From Motiliproteus sp036960175 (GTDB lineage Bacteria; Pseudomonadota; Gammaproteobacteria; Pseudomonadales; Balneatricaceae), in the NCBI GenBank assembly GCA_036960175.1, contig JBALWH010000014.1, positions 34,229 to 98,228 of the forward strand: 64,000 nt of DNA, written 5' to 3'. Position numbers and translations under genes: made by a program. The notes under the pieces were generated by a model. The model was not told where the DNA came from and did no database searches. It saw only the letters and a list, made by a program, of their open reading frames with translations. This document shows positions 51,347 through 59,852 of this stretch, one piece after another; positions within the stretch are counted from its first letter, which is position 1, and each line of letters begins with the position of its first letter.

Positions 51347-51362
51347 AGCAGGAGCTGTGCCA
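51347..51362 (-). promoter_or_regulatory. Sigma-54 (-24/-12) promoter of the meta operon
   Basis: The minus strand reads TGGCACAGCTCCTGCT. The GG of TGGCAC and the GC of CTGCT are separated by exactly 10 bases, as sigma-54 requires, and TGGCAC is the perfect -24 hexamer. Transcription would begin about 30 bases before the dmpQ ATG. This predicts activation by an enhancer-binding protein of the XylR/DmpR class. A clear upstream activating palindrome was not found; TTGAGC at 51559-51564 is only a half-site. Confidence 0.8.
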
Positions 51363-51478
51363 TAAATGCCGAATCACTCTGAGAATGCCGGATTTTTATG
51401 TTTATCTTTTTGTTAATTAAGGATAAATATTTTTATAAAGATTGTTGTCTGTATTGCGTAGAAATTAATATTTCTCAA

Positions 51479-51500
51479 TTAATTATCATTTGATGAATGA
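51479..51500. promoter_or_regulatory. Operator-like inverted repeat, distal copy
   Basis: TTAATTATCA followed by TTTGATGAATGA forms an imperfect dyad (ATCA/TGAT core, AT-rich arms). It resembles the copy near the tetR start and lies about 120-140 bases upstream of the sigma-54 promoter. A shared regulator is possible. Confidence 0.35.
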
Positions 51501-51688
51501 AATGCTTAGGCGTTAATGACGAAAGTGATGAGTTGATGAAATGGTTAATTGGTGTGATTTGAGCATTAGCAGAGCAGCAGGCAGTCCCTTTAAGCGTCAA
51601 TTTCTAACGCGGATTTCTAGCAATGTAAATTGTTTGCAAAGCATGGGCTTTACTCTTGCTATAAATGATTAGAGGCGTATTCTTCTAT

Positions 51689-51712
51689 TTAATTAATCAT
51701 CTGATAAATTAA
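51689..51712. promoter_or_regulatory. Operator-like inverted repeat before tetR
   Basis: Arms TTAATTAATCA and TGATAAATTAA match at 10 of 11 positions with a two-base spacer. The site lies 18 bases before the TetR-family ATG, where TetR proteins commonly bind to control their own operon. Confidence 0.55.
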
Positions 51713-51730
51713 AGCGGGTTTGAGCTGACT

Positions 51731-52363
51731 ATGAGTGGAAATGCAGTGAAGAGGGGGCGCCCTGTAGACCCTAAGCTACAGGAGCAACGCAAAGACGATC
51801 TATTGAATGCCGCCTTGGAATTATTGCTTCACAAGAGCTATCGCAGCATCACCATTCGCGATCTTGCCAGTACTGCGGGAACCCAGTCCGCCATGATTAA
51901 ATATTATTTTGGTGACAAAGAAGGGCTATTTCTAGCGATGCTGGAACGTATCGCATCCAAGCAGGTGCTCGAATATCAAACCTTGCTAGATGGCCCCGAG
52001 CCGATAAAACCCTTTGTTGAAAGCGCGCTTAGATTCTTTTCTCAAAACCCCGCGTTCGTCCGCTTTGTAACCGATGAAATCATGTCAAAGGACAGCGCTT
52101 TGAGAGATGCATTTGTCGAGATGATGCCAAAGCGTATGGCTAAAATCCTTCCGGAGATGATTAGCAAGCAGCAGCAAGCAGGGCGTTTACGCAGCGACCT
52201 TGACCCGCAATGGGCCGCATTTTCATTGATGAACTTGATCATGACACCTTTCATCATGGCTCCGGTCCGAGATTTAGTTTGGAATATCGATCATCAAGAT
52301 GTCTCTAGCGCCGAATGGGCAGAGCATATTTACCGTCTGTTTATTCAAGGAGTTCAAGCATGA
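51731..52363 (+). CDS. TetR family transcriptional regulator
   Basis: This 210-aa protein has its HTH in residues 20-65 (RKDDLLNAALELLLHKSYRSITIRDLASTAGTQSAMIKYYFGDKEGLF), then an all-helical ligand domain. It overlaps the next gene by 4 bases (ATGA), so it is the first gene of the efflux operon and probably represses it. The ligand could be an aromatic compound, given the meta operon next door, but this is inference. Confidence 0.93.
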   Translation: MSGNAVKRGRPVDPKLQEQRKDDLLNAALELLLHKSYRSITIRDLASTAGTQSAMIKYYFGDKEGLFLAMLERIASKQVLEYQTLLDGPEPIKPFVESALRFFSQNPAFVRFVTDEIMSKDSALRDAFVEMMPKRMAKILPEMISKQQQAGRLRSDLDPQWAAFSLMNLIMTPFIMAPVRDLVWNIDHQDVSSAEWAEHIYRLFIQGVQA

Positions 52364-53748
52364 GCCCGGCACCGCAATCAACTTCCTGGCTTAACCGTTA
52401 CTGGGCGTTACCGTTAATGGTGGTGATCAGCGTGGCTATTGCCGTATTCATCATCAAATCCAGGCCTGCAATGGAGCATCAAGCCTCGGTTCGTGAAGGG
52501 GTTCCGGTGACCACGATACAGCTGCAATCTCATTCCATTCGACCGAGCGTATTGGGCTATGGGGAAGTCTACCCCGATGTGTTATTAGATATGCGTACGG
52601 AAGTCTCCGGCAAAATTGTCTTTGTTCACCCACAGCTAAAAAAGGGCGCAATTCTTCCCGCAGATACCCTGGTGGTTAGGATTGATGATGCTAATTATCG
52701 CCTGGCATTAAAACAGGCTGAGGCAAGTTTGGCGCAGAATCGGGCTAATCTGGAGGAACAAAAACTTGCCGATCAGGATGCTAAGTTGGATCTGCAGCTA
52801 GCCAAAGATAAGTTAAAGCTGTCTGAAACTGAATTGAAGCGCTTTGAAAAGTTGTTGAGTAAAGGCTCTATCGCGCGCTCTTCTGCCGATAACCAGCGCT
52901 CGACCACCTTGTTGATCCGTCAAGAAGTCCAGACGCTGCAAAACAAACTGGATACCATGCCTTATACCACCGAAGTGCTTAAGGCCCAGATCGAAATTTC
53001 TGAATCAGAAGTGGCAACCCAGAAACTGAATTTGCAGCGGACAGAGGTTCGTTTGCCTTTTGATGCGCGGATTTCCACGGTTTCCAGTGAAGCGAGTCAA
53101 TTTGTTAGCCAAGGATCCACGCTGTTTTTGGCTCAGACCATCGATAAGGTGCTGGTTAATGCACAGTTTTCTTTACCTCAGATACGTTTGCTGTCCCGGG
53201 GTTTTGATATGGAACCGGGTGCGTTTCAGCAGTTGCTGGGTAACGAGAAAAATAGCCGCAGCCTGATCGAGCGTTTAGGTCTTAGCGCCAAAATACGATT
53301 AGCCGGAGATGACTTGGGAACCTTGTGGGACGCTCAAGTCGAGCGTATCAGCAATAATCTCGATCCCGCTTCAAGAACCCTCGGCGTTATTATCAGCGTC
53401 AATGATCCCTATCAAAAGGCCAAGCCCGGTGTTAAACCGCCGCTGATGGAAGGCATGTATATGGAGGTTGAACTCTGGGGGGCGCCTCAATCCTATCTGT
53501 TGGTTCCTCGTGATGCACTGCATGAAGGGGAGCTGTATCTGGCCGATTCTCAGCAGCAGCTCAAACGTGTTGCGGTTAACGGATACCCGCAGCAACAGAT
53601 GCTGTTATTGGACCCGACAGAGGGGCTGGATACTAACTCAAGGGTTATTACCTCGGATATTTTTCCTGCGGTGCAGGGAATGTCATTGAGTCCTAGCGAA
53701 GATTCTACGGCTCAGACCTCGATGAAATCTTGGTTGGAGGCTCACTGA
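52360..53748 (+). CDS. RND efflux membrane fusion protein
   Basis: This HlyD/AcrA-type periplasmic adaptor has 462 aa. Its N-terminal membrane helix (about residues 14-32) has no lipobox. The biotinyl-lipoyl half-motif, a coiled-coil hairpin (about 110-230, LAQNRANLEEQKLADQDAKLDLQLAKDKL) and beta-barrel domains follow. The start ATG at 52360 overlaps the tetR stop; a longer frame begins within tetR. It pairs with the RND pump 1 base downstream. Confidence 0.92.
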   Translation: MSPAPQSTSWLNRYWALPLMVVISVAIAVFIIKSRPAMEHQASVREGVPVTTIQLQSHSIRPSVLGYGEVYPDVLLDMRTEVSGKIVFVHPQLKKGAILPADTLVVRIDDANYRLALKQAEASLAQNRANLEEQKLADQDAKLDLQLAKDKLKLSETELKRFEKLLSKGSIARSSADNQRSTTLLIRQEVQTLQNKLDTMPYTTEVLKAQIEISESEVATQKLNLQRTEVRLPFDARISTVSSEASQFVSQGSTLFLAQTIDKVLVNAQFSLPQIRLLSRGFDMEPGAFQQLLGNEKNSRSLIERLGLSAKIRLAGDDLGTLWDAQVERISNNLDPASRTLGVIISVNDPYQKAKPGVKPPLMEGMYMEVELWGAPQSYLLVPRDALHEGELYLADSQQQLKRVAVNGYPQQQMLLLDPTEGLDTNSRVITSDIFPAVQGMSLSPSEDSTAQTSMKSWLEAH

Positions 53749-53749
53749 T

Positions 53750-56700
53750 ATGATCCGCTTCTTTGTCGTACATCCCACGGCCGCCAACCTGTTGATGGGG
53801 TTGTTTCTGTTGGCCGGTATCCTGGCATTGCCTGATATCAAACGCGAAACCTTTCCTGAAGTAGAGAAGTTTGAAGTCAAAGTGACCGTTCCTTATCCGG
53901 GAGCATCTCCGGCGGATGTTGAACTGAGTATCTGTAAACCTCTAGAAGATGCCATCGACGGCATTAGCTTTATCGAAGAAAAACGCTGTGAGGCTAAAGA
54001 TTCTGTCGGCGTGATGACCCTTAAAATGTTGGAATCGGGAGATTTTAGTCGGTTTTTGGACGACGCCAATTCTGCAGTCGACGGTATCGATAATTTCCCA
54101 GTGGATAGCGAAACCCCGGTGGTTGAAGAAACGGGCCGCACACAGGATGTCATCACCGTGGCGCTAACGGCAGAATTGCCGCGGCGTGAACTTAAGACTC
54201 TGGCTGAGCAGATGAAGCAACGGATGTTGCAGACAACGGCTATCCCCCTGGTCGAAATACAGGGATTCGGCAATCGAGAATTTCAGATTCAAGTACCACA
54301 GCACAACCTTCGCCAATACGGTTTGAGCTTGCAAGATATTGCCGATCGGGTAGCGGGACAGAACGTCGATATGCCAGCCGGAGAACTGAGCACCCCCAAT
54401 CGGGAATATCAGATCCGCTTCAGTGATGAAAAGCGGACTACCCGTGAACTGGCAGAATTAGTGGTTATTCAGGGGGAGCAGGGGGGCGAGTTAAGGCTGG
54501 GGGATATCGCCAATATTCGTGATGGTTTTGATAGCGATGAAACCCAGGTTACCTATAACGGTAAGCCCGCCGCTTTTTTGAAAATCAGTAAAAATACCAT
54601 TGATGACAGCCTGGATGTTTTAGATCAGGTCAAAGGTTTTATCGCCAAAGAAAGCCTGCGACTACCGCCAGAAGTGGAGATGGCGCTGACCCAAGATTCC
54701 ACCAGCATTATCGATGACCGTATTCAGATGCTGGCGAAGAACGCCTGGCAGGGGCTGTTGTTGGTCTTTGCTGTGATGTGGCTGTTCTTTGGCACACGCT
54801 ATGCCTTTTGGGTGGTGATGGGATTGCCGGTTTCATTCCTGGCAAGTGCTTTCGTCTTAGGGTTGATGGGCCTTAGTATCAATATGCTGTCGATGGTGGC
54901 GCTGTTGCTGGCTTTAGGGGTGTTGATGGATGATGCCATCGTGATCAGCGAGAGTATTGGTCATCAGCTTCGCCATGGGAAAAAGCCCCTGGAAGCGGCG
55001 ATAGAGGGAACCCGCATCGTGGCAAAGGGAGTGTTTTCATCCTTTTTAACCACACTCTGTATTTTCAGCGGTTTACTCTCGCTGACCGGGGATATCGGTC
55101 AGGTATTAATCGTGGTTCCCATCGTATTGATCTCGGTGATCTCGGTATCGCTGATAGAAGCATTTTTCATCTTGCCGCACCATCTCTATCACTCCTTGGC
55201 GCATCAGACAAAAAAGGCCGAATCAAGATTTCGGCAGGGAGTTGAACATACCTTTGACCGAGTTCGCCAAGGGCTTGATCGAGTAGTCTCGAGGCTGATT
55301 CGTATACGCTATGCCTTTATCGGTTCAGTGTTTGGTTTGCTGATTGTTTCCATCAGTCTGTTAGCGGCCGGTGTGGTTAAGTTCTCGGCCTTTCCAACGG
55401 TGGAAGGGGATATTTTGCAGGCCCGCATTTTGATGCCAACGGGAACCCCGCTGGAGAAAACCGAGGCAGTGGTTCAGCGCTTGAAAGCTCAATTACGCGA
55501 CATCGCAGAACCTTTGTCCGCGGAGCAGGGTGAAGCGGTGATTAAAGCGGTGACCGTTAATTATGGATCTAACGCGGATGCCTTTGAAGCAGGGCCGCAT
55601 CTAGCCACGATCAGTGTCGATCTGCTAACTGCCGAACGTCGGTTTTTCTCGATTAATGCCGTAAAACAGCAATGGTTAGAACAGTCGAAAGTCATTGAGG
55701 GGGCCTGGAGTATTGCGATTAAAGAGCCCGCTATGGGGCCTGCGGGTCGAGCGATCGAAATACGCTTACAAGGCTCCGATCTGGATCGCTTGTCCCTGGC
55801 CTCTCACGAGCTACAGCATTGGTTGGCTGGATACCCAGGGGTCAATAACCTGCTGGATGATCTCCGCCCAGGTAAGCCGGAATTCACCCTGCACCTGAAG
55901 GAAGGTGCATACAGCCTTGGGATGACCGCGCAGCTTATTTCATCACAATTGCGGGGGGCATTTCAGAGCGCCAAGGTGATTGAGTCGACGATAGGGCTGG
56001 AAAATTACGATGTGGTGGTTGAGCTGGATGATGCCTCCAGCGATTCGCTGGCCGACTTCGATAACTTCCCTATTATTCATCCGCAAACAGGATCCGTTAT
56101 TCCCCTGGCCAGCCTGGCGGAAATCAAGGCCACTCGTAGCTTCTCTCGAATCCATCGCGTGGATAACCAGCGTACGGTAACCGTGTTAGGCGATATTGAT
56201 AGCGAGATAAATAATACCGGTGCGGTATTGGGGGATATGCAAAAGCAATTTTTACCTGGCTTTAAGGAGCGTTATCCAGATATCCGCTTGAAACTAAAAG
56301 GTGAAGTTGCCGAAGGCGGTGAAACTCAAAGTTCGATGATGACCTCGATGATGATGGGACTAGCGGGGATCTTCGTTTTGCTAAGTTTCCAATTCCGCTC
56401 TTATCTTGAGCCGGTTATCGTCATGATCAATATCCCGCTAGCCTTAGTGGGGGTGATCTGGGGGCATTGGTTGCTGGGATTAGATATCACCATGCCGTCA
56501 ATGCTGGGGTTTGTTTCTTTGGCGGGGATAGTCGTCAATGATTCCATCTTGCTGGTGGAGTTCGTGAAGCGCCGAGTCGCAGAAGGTTTGACCGTGATCG
56601 AGGCGGCTTCTAAAGCTAGCCACGACCGTTTCCGCGCGGTGCTGCTAACCTCTCTCACCACGATTGCGGGGATGGCGCCATTGCTGTTCGAAAGCAGTTT

Positions 56701-56875
56701 ACAGGCGCAGGTATTGATCCCGCTGACCGTTAGTATTGTCTTCGGTATTGCCAGTTCAACCTTGTTAGTGCTTTTCGTGGTGCCATGTTGTTACTGCATA
56801 CTGGATGATTTTGGCTTGGCCAATTCTGGTAAAGAAGATGATGTGCTTGATGCTAGCGGATCATTGAAAATCTAG
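53750..56875 (+). CDS. RND family efflux transporter permease
   Basis: This inner-membrane proton-driven pump has 1041 aa and twelve helices in two pseudo-repeats, each with a large periplasmic loop. The TM4 proton-relay motif ALGVLMDDAIVISES has the Asp pair, and the second half has SLAGIVVNDSILLVEF. It resembles the AcrB/HAE group. No outer-membrane channel gene is in the operon, so a TolC-like partner must be elsewhere. The substrate is unknown; solvents or aromatics are plausible from context. Confidence 0.94.
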   Translation: MIRFFVVHPTAANLLMGLFLLAGILALPDIKRETFPEVEKFEVKVTVPYPGASPADVELSICKPLEDAIDGISFIEEKRCEAKDSVGVMTLKMLESGDFSRFLDDANSAVDGIDNFPVDSETPVVEETGRTQDVITVALTAELPRRELKTLAEQMKQRMLQTTAIPLVEIQGFGNREFQIQVPQHNLRQYGLSLQDIADRVAGQNVDMPAGELSTPNREYQIRFSDEKRTTRELAELVVIQGEQGGELRLGDIANIRDGFDSDETQVTYNGKPAAFLKISKNTIDDSLDVLDQVKGFIAKESLRLPPEVEMALTQDSTSIIDDRIQMLAKNAWQGLLLVFAVMWLFFGTRYAFWVVMGLPVSFLASAFVLGLMGLSINMLSMVALLLALGVLMDDAIVISESIGHQLRHGKKPLEAAIEGTRIVAKGVFSSFLTTLCIFSGLLSLTGDIGQVLIVVPIVLISVISVSLIEAFFILPHHLYHSLAHQTKKAESRFRQGVEHTFDRVRQGLDRVVSRLIRIRYAFIGSVFGLLIVSISLLAAGVVKFSAFPTVEGDILQARILMPTGTPLEKTEAVVQRLKAQLRDIAEPLSAEQGEAVIKAVTVNYGSNADAFEAGPHLATISVDLLTAERRFFSINAVKQQWLEQSKVIEGAWSIAIKEPAMGPAGRAIEIRLQGSDLDRLSLASHELQHWLAGYPGVNNLLDDLRPGKPEFTLHLKEGAYSLGMTAQLISSQLRGAFQSAKVIESTIGLENYDVVVELDDASSDSLADFDNFPIIHPQTGSVIPLASLAEIKATRSFSRIHRVDNQRTVTVLGDIDSEINNTGAVLGDMQKQFLPGFKERYPDIRLKLKGEVAEGGETQSSMMTSMMMGLAGIFVLLSFQFRSYLEPVIVMINIPLALVGVIWGHWLLGLDITMPSMLGFVSLAGIVVNDSILLVEFVKRRVAEGLTVIEAASKASHDRFRAVLLTSLTTIAGMAPLLFESSLQAQVLIPLTVSIVFGIASSTLLVLFVVPCCYCILDDFGLANSGKEDDVLDASGSLKI

Positions 56876-56889
56876 TTTCTCTATAGGGT

Positions 56890-56917
56890 GGCACCGATGG
56901 ATAAGTTCGGTGCCTTT
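56890..56917 (+). terminator. Probable terminator of the efflux operon
   Basis: GGCACCGA (56890-56897) pairs with TCGGTGCC (56907-56914) and is followed by TTT, 15 bases after the RND stop codon. The short T-run lowers confidence. Confidence 0.65.
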
Positions 56918-57260
56918 CCCCATCTCTAATTGCTTTTGTTTTTAGCCTGCCAGCAGTTAGTGTTTTTGCCAGAATAAGTCGGCTTCATCCCTACGTAATA
57001 TTTCTTGTAGCCAGCCAGTTTCTGGCGGCCTAACCATCTGATGATGTCGCTGTATAGCGGGCTAGTTTCATATAACAACAGAGTCTTATGCATTGTCCTA
57101 AATCATTTCTTAATGCAAATTTACTAATTAGGCTTGTTTTAAAACACATGTTTGTTTAACTATCGATTTCTGGAGAGGCGGGTATCACTCCAACAGTTCG
57201 TGCAGGCAAGGATGTTGTTGCGGTAGTTGCTTAAGTGCACCTCATAAACGGAAGTCAATT
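56918..57260. other. Gene-poor gap with one small minus-strand frame
   Basis: About 340 bases lie between the efflux terminator and the TonB receptor gene. A 55-codon minus-strand frame lies at 56926-57093. It begins MHKTLLLYETSPLYSDIIRW and is Tyr/Lys-rich. It has an AGGA only two bases before the ATG, and no family was recognised, so it may be chance or a fragment. The promoter of the receptor operon should lie in 57094-57250; no strong hexamers were seen. Confidence 0.3.
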
Positions 57261-59273
57261 ATGTGTTTGAGGCGTAGACCCTCCCAATTAGAAAATTTTA
57301 GACGTCGATGCCTGCTCTCCGTGCTTGTTTTTGCCTGTTCATCGGGGGCTTCTCATGCTGACGATATGGATCATCTGCTAGATCTTCCACTGCTCGAATT
57401 ACTGGATATGGAAGTGACCTCGGTTTCCCGTCGAGAGCAGAATCTATTAACTGCCCCTGCTGCAATTCATGTGGTGACCAACGACGATCTTAGGCGCAGG
57501 GGGATTACCTCTGTAGCTGATGCTTTGCGCATGGTTCCGGGCATTCATGTCGCATCTATTGATGGCAACAAATGGGTCGTGAGTAGTCGCGGCCATGGGG
57601 GGCGCTTTTCGAATAAGCTGTTGGTGCAGATTGATGGCCGCAGTGTGTATACACCAGCGTTTTCTGGCGTCTATTGGGATATTCAGGATCTTGTGATCGC
57701 TGATATTGACCGAATCGAAGTCATCAGAGGGCCCGGCGCGGCATTATGGGGTGCGAATGCGGTCAATGGTGTTGTTAGTATCACCACTAAATCAGCAGAG
57801 GCAACCCAAGGCTGGTTGCTGGAAGCGGGTACGGGTAATCAATTATCAGGGCTAGCCACGCTTCGTTATGGCATGGAGATCGATGACAATCAGAAGGCTC
57901 GGTTTTATCTGAAATCACGGCAGTATGAGTCTAATGATCGTGTAGCTAATGCGGGTGATGCCAATGATGATTGGGATGTATCGAGCGCTGGTTTTAGATT
58001 AGATGGTGCTGCAGGGGATGATAGCTGGACCTTACAGGGTGACTTGTTTCAGGCCAACGAGGATCAACTGTTATCGGCGGTGTTTCAACCGGCTCCTGTC
58101 TTCGCGCAAGCTGAGGTCAAAGATAAGGTTGATTCAACCGCATGGAATATTCTCGGGCGCTGGGAGCGTAATCATAATAGTGATTCAACTAGCACGCTGC
58201 AGCTCTATTGGGATCATACCAAGCGAAACGAAGTCTATGCCGGGCAAAAGCATGACACGCTAGATGTTGATTTCCAAAATCAGCTTAGTTTGGGTGAGAA
58301 CCATTCGCTTGTATGGGGGTTGGGATATCGGCGAGTAGAGGCCAGATATCGCAATAGTTTTTCAATTAAAGTTATTCCTGAGTCTCAAAACACTGATCTT
58401 TATAGCGCGTTTTTTCAGGACCAGATCACACTCTTACCCAGCGTCCTGACGTTGACGCTAGGTTCGAAATTTGAACACAATGAATTCACTGGTTTTGAAG
58501 TTCAGCCTTCGGCGCGTGTGATGTGGTTACCGGCCGCTGGTCACAGTGTCTGGGCAAGTATCTCTCGCGCGGTTAGAACCCCGTCGATCGGGGACAACGG
58601 TAGCGACGTGGTTAGCTCTCCAGTTCCGGCGTTTATGGTTGTACGGGGGAATGAAGATTTTCAGTCTGAAACAGTGGATGCTTATGAAATTGGGTATCGT
58701 TATCATGGCAGTAATCAGTTCACGATAGACGCGACCGCTTTTTATAACGAATACGACGATTATCGTTCTTTCGAATTCAGCAGTCCAACCGTCCTATTGA
58801 TGGACAATCAAATTTACGGCAACTCTTCTGGTCTAGAGTTATCCGGGGTTTGGCAGGCTGCCCGGTGGTGGCAGTTAAAGGCTAGCTATAGCTATCTGCA
58901 TCTTGATATGAAAAATCGTCAGCAGAGCACCGACACTATTAATGCCTTGGTGTTAAATGGTTCTTATGCCAAGAATATGTGGAAACTCCAGTCATCCATG
59001 GATGTCGCTGATGCATGGGAAATCGATGCTTGGTTCTATTATGTCGGCAGCATCGATGCGCCTAGTACCGTTGCCTTGATGGCTGGAACCAGTATTGATG
59101 ATTATGTCAGTACTAATGCCAGAGTTGCCTGGAAATATCATCCCGATGTCGAGTTGTCGGTAACTGCAAATAATATTTTCGATAGCGGGCATCTGGAGTA
59201 TGTCGGCGAGCACTTCTCGGTACCCACCGAAATATCACGTTCCGTGCTTGCCCAAATTCGCTGGCAATTCTAA
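57261..59273 (+). CDS. TonB-dependent outer membrane receptor
   Basis: This 670-aa receptor has a signal peptide (…SSGASHA), a plug domain (about 50-165: VTSVSRREQNLLTAPAAIHVVTNDDLRRRGITSVADALRMVPGIHVA, with IDRIEVIRGPGAALWGANAVNGVVSITTK) and a 22-strand barrel ending in aromatic Phe (IRWQF). It resembles the receptors that accompany YfiR and GGDEF proteins. The stop overlaps the yfiR-like start (TAATG), so the three genes form an operon. The ligand is unknown. Confidence 0.94.
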   Translation: MCLRRRPSQLENFRRRCLLSVLVFACSSGASHADDMDHLLDLPLLELLDMEVTSVSRREQNLLTAPAAIHVVTNDDLRRRGITSVADALRMVPGIHVASIDGNKWVVSSRGHGGRFSNKLLVQIDGRSVYTPAFSGVYWDIQDLVIADIDRIEVIRGPGAALWGANAVNGVVSITTKSAEATQGWLLEAGTGNQLSGLATLRYGMEIDDNQKARFYLKSRQYESNDRVANAGDANDDWDVSSAGFRLDGAAGDDSWTLQGDLFQANEDQLLSAVFQPAPVFAQAEVKDKVDSTAWNILGRWERNHNSDSTSTLQLYWDHTKRNEVYAGQKHDTLDVDFQNQLSLGENHSLVWGLGYRRVEARYRNSFSIKVIPESQNTDLYSAFFQDQITLLPSVLTLTLGSKFEHNEFTGFEVQPSARVMWLPAAGHSVWASISRAVRTPSIGDNGSDVVSSPVPAFMVVRGNEDFQSETVDAYEIGYRYHGSNQFTIDATAFYNEYDDYRSFEFSSPTVLLMDNQIYGNSSGLELSGVWQAARWWQLKASYSYLHLDMKNRQQSTDTINALVLNGSYAKNMWKLQSSMDVADAWEIDAWFYYVGSIDAPSTVALMAGTSIDDYVSTNARVAWKYHPDVELSVTANNIFDSGHLEYVGEHFSVPTEISRSVLAQIRWQF

Positions 59274-59839
59274 TGTTAAGCTCAAAGGGATTTGGTCAGT
59301 TAGGGATGATGCTAAGACGAAGAGCGGCTGTGGTCATCAGTCTTGCGCTGATTTTGCTGTTCCCCGTTTCTATCGAAGCCTCGCCCTCAGATGAATATCG
59401 ATTAAAGGCCGCGCTATTATTCAAGTTAGGCGATTTTGTTACCTGGCCGGACTCAGATAGAGAACCATTTGAAATCTGTGTCTTTGGGAAAAACCCGTTT
59501 GACGGTGCGCTAGTTGCGTTGCAAGCGCGTAAAGTAAAAGACAAACAGATAGCTTTGCGATTTTTTGACCGCGTTAATGCCAATCTTGGTCAATGCCATA
59601 TCTTGTATATCCCCGCTTCAGAAAACATGCATATAAGCTCAGTTATCATGTCAGCTTCATACAATTCCGTACTGACGATCAGCGATATTCAAAATTTTGC
59701 TGAAACAGGGGGGATGATTGAGCTGACCAAGAAAAATAACCGTATTGGTTTCCGTATTAATTTGCGGGTGGTAAAAGAAGCTAAAATCAAGATCGCTTCT
59801 CCTCTTTTGGAGTTGGCAACCATCGTATCGACTGAATAG
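59273..59839 (+). CDS. YfiR family (DUF4154) periplasmic protein
   Basis: This 188-aa protein of the YfiR family has a signal peptide after a short N-terminus (cleavage near …SIEA-SPSDEYRLKAALLFKLGDFVTWP). The family sequence IEICVFGKNPF and a second Cys (LGQCHILYI) match the conserved disulfide pair. In YfiBNR systems YfiR holds the CHASE8 diguanylate cyclase YfiN inactive in the periplasm. The next gene encodes just such a CHASE8-like protein. An internal start at 59306 is possible. Confidence 0.9.
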   Translation: MLSSKGFGQLGMMLRRRAAVVISLALILLFPVSIEASPSDEYRLKAALLFKLGDFVTWPDSDREPFEICVFGKNPFDGALVALQARKVKDKQIALRFFDRVNANLGQCHILYIPASENMHISSVIMSASYNSVLTISDIQNFAETGGMIELTKKNNRIGFRINLRVVKEAKIKIASPLLELATIVSTE

Positions 59840-59852
59840 GGTGGGGCCAATT

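Noticed and set aside
51559..51564. TTGAGC as an enhancer site for the DmpR-type activator
   Set aside because: Only one half-site is visible; a full TTGANCAA-type dyad could not be found in the gap.
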